NCBI GenBank assembly: GCA_003222855.1
Contig: QHXH01000216.1
Span: 1 to 7,829 of the forward strand
Reading direction: 5' to 3'
Origin: Acidobacteriota bacterium
GTDB lineage: Bacteria > Acidobacteriota > Blastocatellia > Pyrinomonadales > Pyrinomonadaceae
DNA: 7,829 nucleotides
Shown: positions 6,183 to 7,829 of the stretch, piece after piece
Layout: each line of letters opens with the position of its first letter
Position numbering within the stretch: the first letter of the stretch is position 1
The notes under the pieces: generated by a model
Seen by the model: only the letters and a program-made list of their open reading frames with translations
The model's database searches: none
Told to the model about the DNA's origin: nothing
Position numbers and translations under genes: made by a program

Positions 6183-6208
6183 GAACCCGGTCATTTCTGA
6201 CCGGGTTC
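6183..6208. terminator. Perfect 11-bp hairpin, possible terminator between the TPR gene and lnt
   Basis: The arms GAACCCGGTCA (6183-6193) and TGACCGGGTTC (6198-6208) pair perfectly around 4 bases. On the minus strand the loop reads GAAA, a stable GNRA tetraloop; on the plus strand it reads TTTC. The stem is GC-rich and strong, and it lies about 150 bases after the TPR stop codon. No real T-run follows on either strand (TCCCGCGTTTA on minus, CATTTCGG on plus), so intrinsic termination would be weak. It could equally be a structural element of an RNA. Confidence 0.45.
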
Positions 6209-6281
6209 CATTTCGGGGGGATTAAACTGAAGGATCGCTCGGCGGGCGGCTGGCGCAGCGGCTTGCAGCGCTCAGAGAAGT

Positions 6282-6320
6282 GATGGCGGCGGGGGCACGT
6301 TTGTTTGCGTGCTTGCCATC
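6282..6320. repeat. Imperfect hairpin downstream of the TPR gene
   Basis: GATGGC (6282-6287) pairs with GCCATC (6315-6320), and inside this GCACG (6295-6299) pairs with CGTGC (6308-6312) across an 8-base loop. The hairpin begins 40 bases after the TPR stop codon in the direction of transcription. It lacks a following T-run. It may help protect or end the TPR transcript. Confidence 0.35.
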
Positions 6321-6359
6321 CTTGTCCTCAGCACTTCCCGTGCCACTAGGCGACCATTC

Positions 6360-7829
6360 TTACGGTTGCCGTCCCATCGTCACTTGTCTTTGCAAGGCCA
6401 TTGCTTCCTGATTGTCCGGATCGATAGCAATCGCGCTGGTCGCATATTTCTTTGCCTCCGCAACGTCGCCGCGTTCCAGAAAAATTCGACCCAACAGGAT
6501 ATGCGCATCGATTAATCGCGAATCCCAGAAGATCGCGGTCTTCAGCGCCGCGATTGCTGCTTCCTGATCGCCGCGACGCTGGTTGATGCGCCCGCTCAAC
6601 AAAAACGCTTCCGCGGTCGTCGGCTCCATATTCAATAACTTGCGAATTTCAGCCAGTGCCTCGTCATCGCGGCCTTGTTGATAGAGGTCGCGAATCTTGC
6701 TCAAGGCCTCTTGCGCGCTGTTGGCATTTGCCGCTTCAATCGCTTTGACGCGACTCAGGTCGGATATGTCAACTTGATTGAGGACGTCGCGCGATCGCAA
6801 ATTCAGATTTGCTACCGACTGTGACTTCTGCCACTCAGTTTCCCATTTCGCGTAACTGAGCAAGTAGCGACGAGCCTGATTGTCCGCGGCCGTCGCGGCG
6901 TCGTTTTGATTAGCCCGTTGCTGCACCTTCGCCAAAAGAAAATATGCCTGGCCGTCTCGTTGATCGACAGCGATCACTTTTTCGAGTTTCGTTGCGGCGT
7001 CAGCATACTTTTCGTTAAGGAACAAAGCGTAGGCCAGATTAAAGAGCACGGTTGTGTCGTCAGGCGAAGAATCTGCGGCGCGAGACAACAGCGTGATGCC
7101 CTGGACCAATAGGCGTGTGCGCTCTTCCGGTTTCTTTTCATTGCGGGCTGCTTCGATTGAAACAGCCCCGGCGTTGTTGTAAACGCCCACGAGCGGCATC
7201 ACTTTTTCGTCGGCCAGCGGGACCAACGTCGCGAGCGCATGTTGAATCTCTCCCGTCTTCCAATACGCGAGCCCCGCATAGAATTGCGCTTCGTTATAAT
7301 GCGGCTCCTTTTTCTGGAGCATTATGAAATACTCGATCGCTTCCTTCCATTGCGACTGGTTGAAATGAAATCGGCCCAACTCGAAAGCGGCTTCAGGGTA
7401 AACGGCGCCGCCGTTGTCTTTGCCGTAAAGCTTCAACGCATTCTTGAAATAGATCGCTCGGGTAGGCTCGCGCTCGGCGGTCATCGAGCCTTTCATATAA
7501 GCCTCGAATGCTTGCGGCGGAACCTTGGTGGCTTCCTGGATCAGGTTGTTGCGCGAGAATGAAAGCGCTTTGTCCCGCTGAAACAGAATCTGATACGCCA
7601 GCTCTCCATGAATCTTTTGAAGCTCTTTGATGTTGTCGGCAAAGTCATATTGCCGCGGCGCCCAGGCGCCATCAAAAATGTCTCCCGCCAACCGGCCTTC
7701 ATTTACCCGAATGACTTTGGCCTGGCCCATGATAGTTGCGATGGGCACGTCTGATGGTTTCGATTTGTCGGCTGCAGCAGGGGCCGGAGTCAACGTCACG
7801 TTGTAAGTGCCAAAAACTATCATCGACGC
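6360..7829 (-). CDS. TPR-repeat protein, 5' end cut off by window edge
   Basis: The frame is open from the right edge, with two codons before the first ATG at 7823, to TAA at 6362-6360. It gives at least 489 residues, and the true start probably lies outside. Numbered from that ATG, residues 1-85 look like the end of an alpha/beta domain: a strand with VFGTYNV, a second strand around AKVIRV, then a helix ending YQIL. This pattern resembles the TolB/FlgO-like N-terminal domains that precede TPR arrays, a tentative match. TPR-type helix pairs follow at about 143-205, 210-290 and 291-320, and again at 365-475, with A-F-L-L-S-G-R, H-I-L-L-G-R-I and A-I-A-I-D-P-D-N features of canonical repeats. 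A charged stretch at about 321-362 separates the two arrays. No membrane helix is seen in the visible part. TPR arrays bind other proteins; a specific partner cannot be named. About 500 gene-free bases separate it from lnt, so it is probably a separate unit. Confidence 0.85.
   Translation of the reverse strand, partial: ASMIVFGTYNVTLTPAPAAADKSKPSDVPIATIMGQAKVIRVNEGRLAGDIFDGAWAPRQYDFADNIKELQKIHGELAYQILFQRDKALSFSRNNLIQEATKVPPQAFEAYMKGSMTAEREPTRAIYFKNALKLYGKDNGGAVYPEAAFELGRFHFNQSQWKEAIEYFIMLQKKEPHYNEAQFYAGLAYWKTGEIQHALATLVPLADEKVMPLVGVYNNAGAVSIEAARNEKKPEERTRLLVQGITLLSRAADSSPDDTTVLFNLAYALFLNEKYADAATKLEKVIAVDQRDGQAYFLLAKVQQRANQNDAATAADNQARRYLLSYAKWETEWQKSQSVANLNLRSRDVLNQVDISDLSRVKAIEAANANSAQEALSKIRDLYQQGRDDEALAEIRKLLNMEPTTAEAFLLSGRINQRRGDQEAAIAALKTAIFWDSRLIDAHILLGRIFLERGDVAEAKKYATSAIAIDPDNQEAMALQRQVTMGRQP

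Larger units (their letters stand above)
5861..6359. other. Gene-free region with several potential RNA hairpins
   Basis: No open frame on either strand here looks like a gene. The region separates the TPR gene from lnt and should contain the end of the first transcript and the promoter of the second. It holds inverted repeats at 6020-6054, 6023-6092, 6183-6208 and 6282-6320, listed separately. A G-rich tract lies at 6215-6220. I could not pick out a convincing sigma-70 promoter for lnt. The density of pairing elements suggests a structured untranslated region or a small RNA, but I could not match it to a known riboswitch or to 6S, SRP or tmRNA. Confidence 0.5.

Noticed and set aside
6020..6210. 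6S RNA, SRP RNA, tmRNA, or c-di-GMP, glycine or cobalamin riboswitch
   Set aside because: I compared recalled core motifs and found no convincing match; the stems are real but the class cannot be named.
6309..6515. Plus-strand ORF of 68 codons
   Set aside because: It overlaps the end of the TPR gene in antisense and has no ribosome site or recognisable feature.

Overview
The window reads as a chromosomal housekeeping segment from a diderm bacterium. A lipoprotein N-acyltransferase (Lnt) implies an outer membrane. Base composition is moderately GC-rich. The order lnt-prfB, the style of the TPR protein and the short intergenic palindromes suggest Acidobacteriota, perhaps the Blastocatellia. 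That placement is inference from overall character, not from a marker gene. All credible genes lie on the minus strand, so they are transcribed from the right edge to the left edge. I see no rRNA, tRNA, CRISPR array, transposase or phage gene.

Layout in transcription order. (1) 7829-6360: a protein cut by the right edge, with the tail of an alpha/beta domain that may be TolB/FlgO-like, followed by many TPR-type helices. (2) 6359-5861: about 500 bases without a gene. They hold several inverted repeats that could form RNA structure: a nested pair at 6023-6092 with a competing pairing at 6020-6054, a perfect 11-bp hairpin at 6183-6208, and a weaker hairpin at 6282-6320. (3) 5860-4269: apolipoprotein N-acyltransferase in two pieces. 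A membrane half (5860-5222) and a nitrilase-like catalytic half (5216-4269) are separated by a stop and a -1 change of frame. All catalytic residues are present. (4) 4274-4224: a compound palindrome that supplies the lnt stop codon. (5) 4194-3102: prfB (release factor 2) with the classic +1 programmed frameshift at an in-frame TGA. (6) 3097-3018: two near-identical 20-base palindromes between prfB and ftsK. (7) 3008-612: ftsK, complete in domain order but lacking a block of about 20 residues that is normally strongly conserved in the motor. (8) 523-1: the start of an unrecognised exported protein with a signal peptide, cut by the left edge.

The gaps between genes from lnt to the exported protein are 5 to about 95 bases, all on one strand, so co-transcription is plausible. 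The genes serve envelope lipoprotein maturation, translation termination and chromosome segregation. I read this as a conserved housekeeping neighbourhood rather than a dedicated system. The points most worth checking are the FtsK motor deletion, the split lnt with a Shine-Dalgarno overlapping the upstream stop codon, the palindromes inserted exactly at gene boundaries, and the possible structured RNA upstream of lnt. I found no clear evidence of a new multi-gene system.
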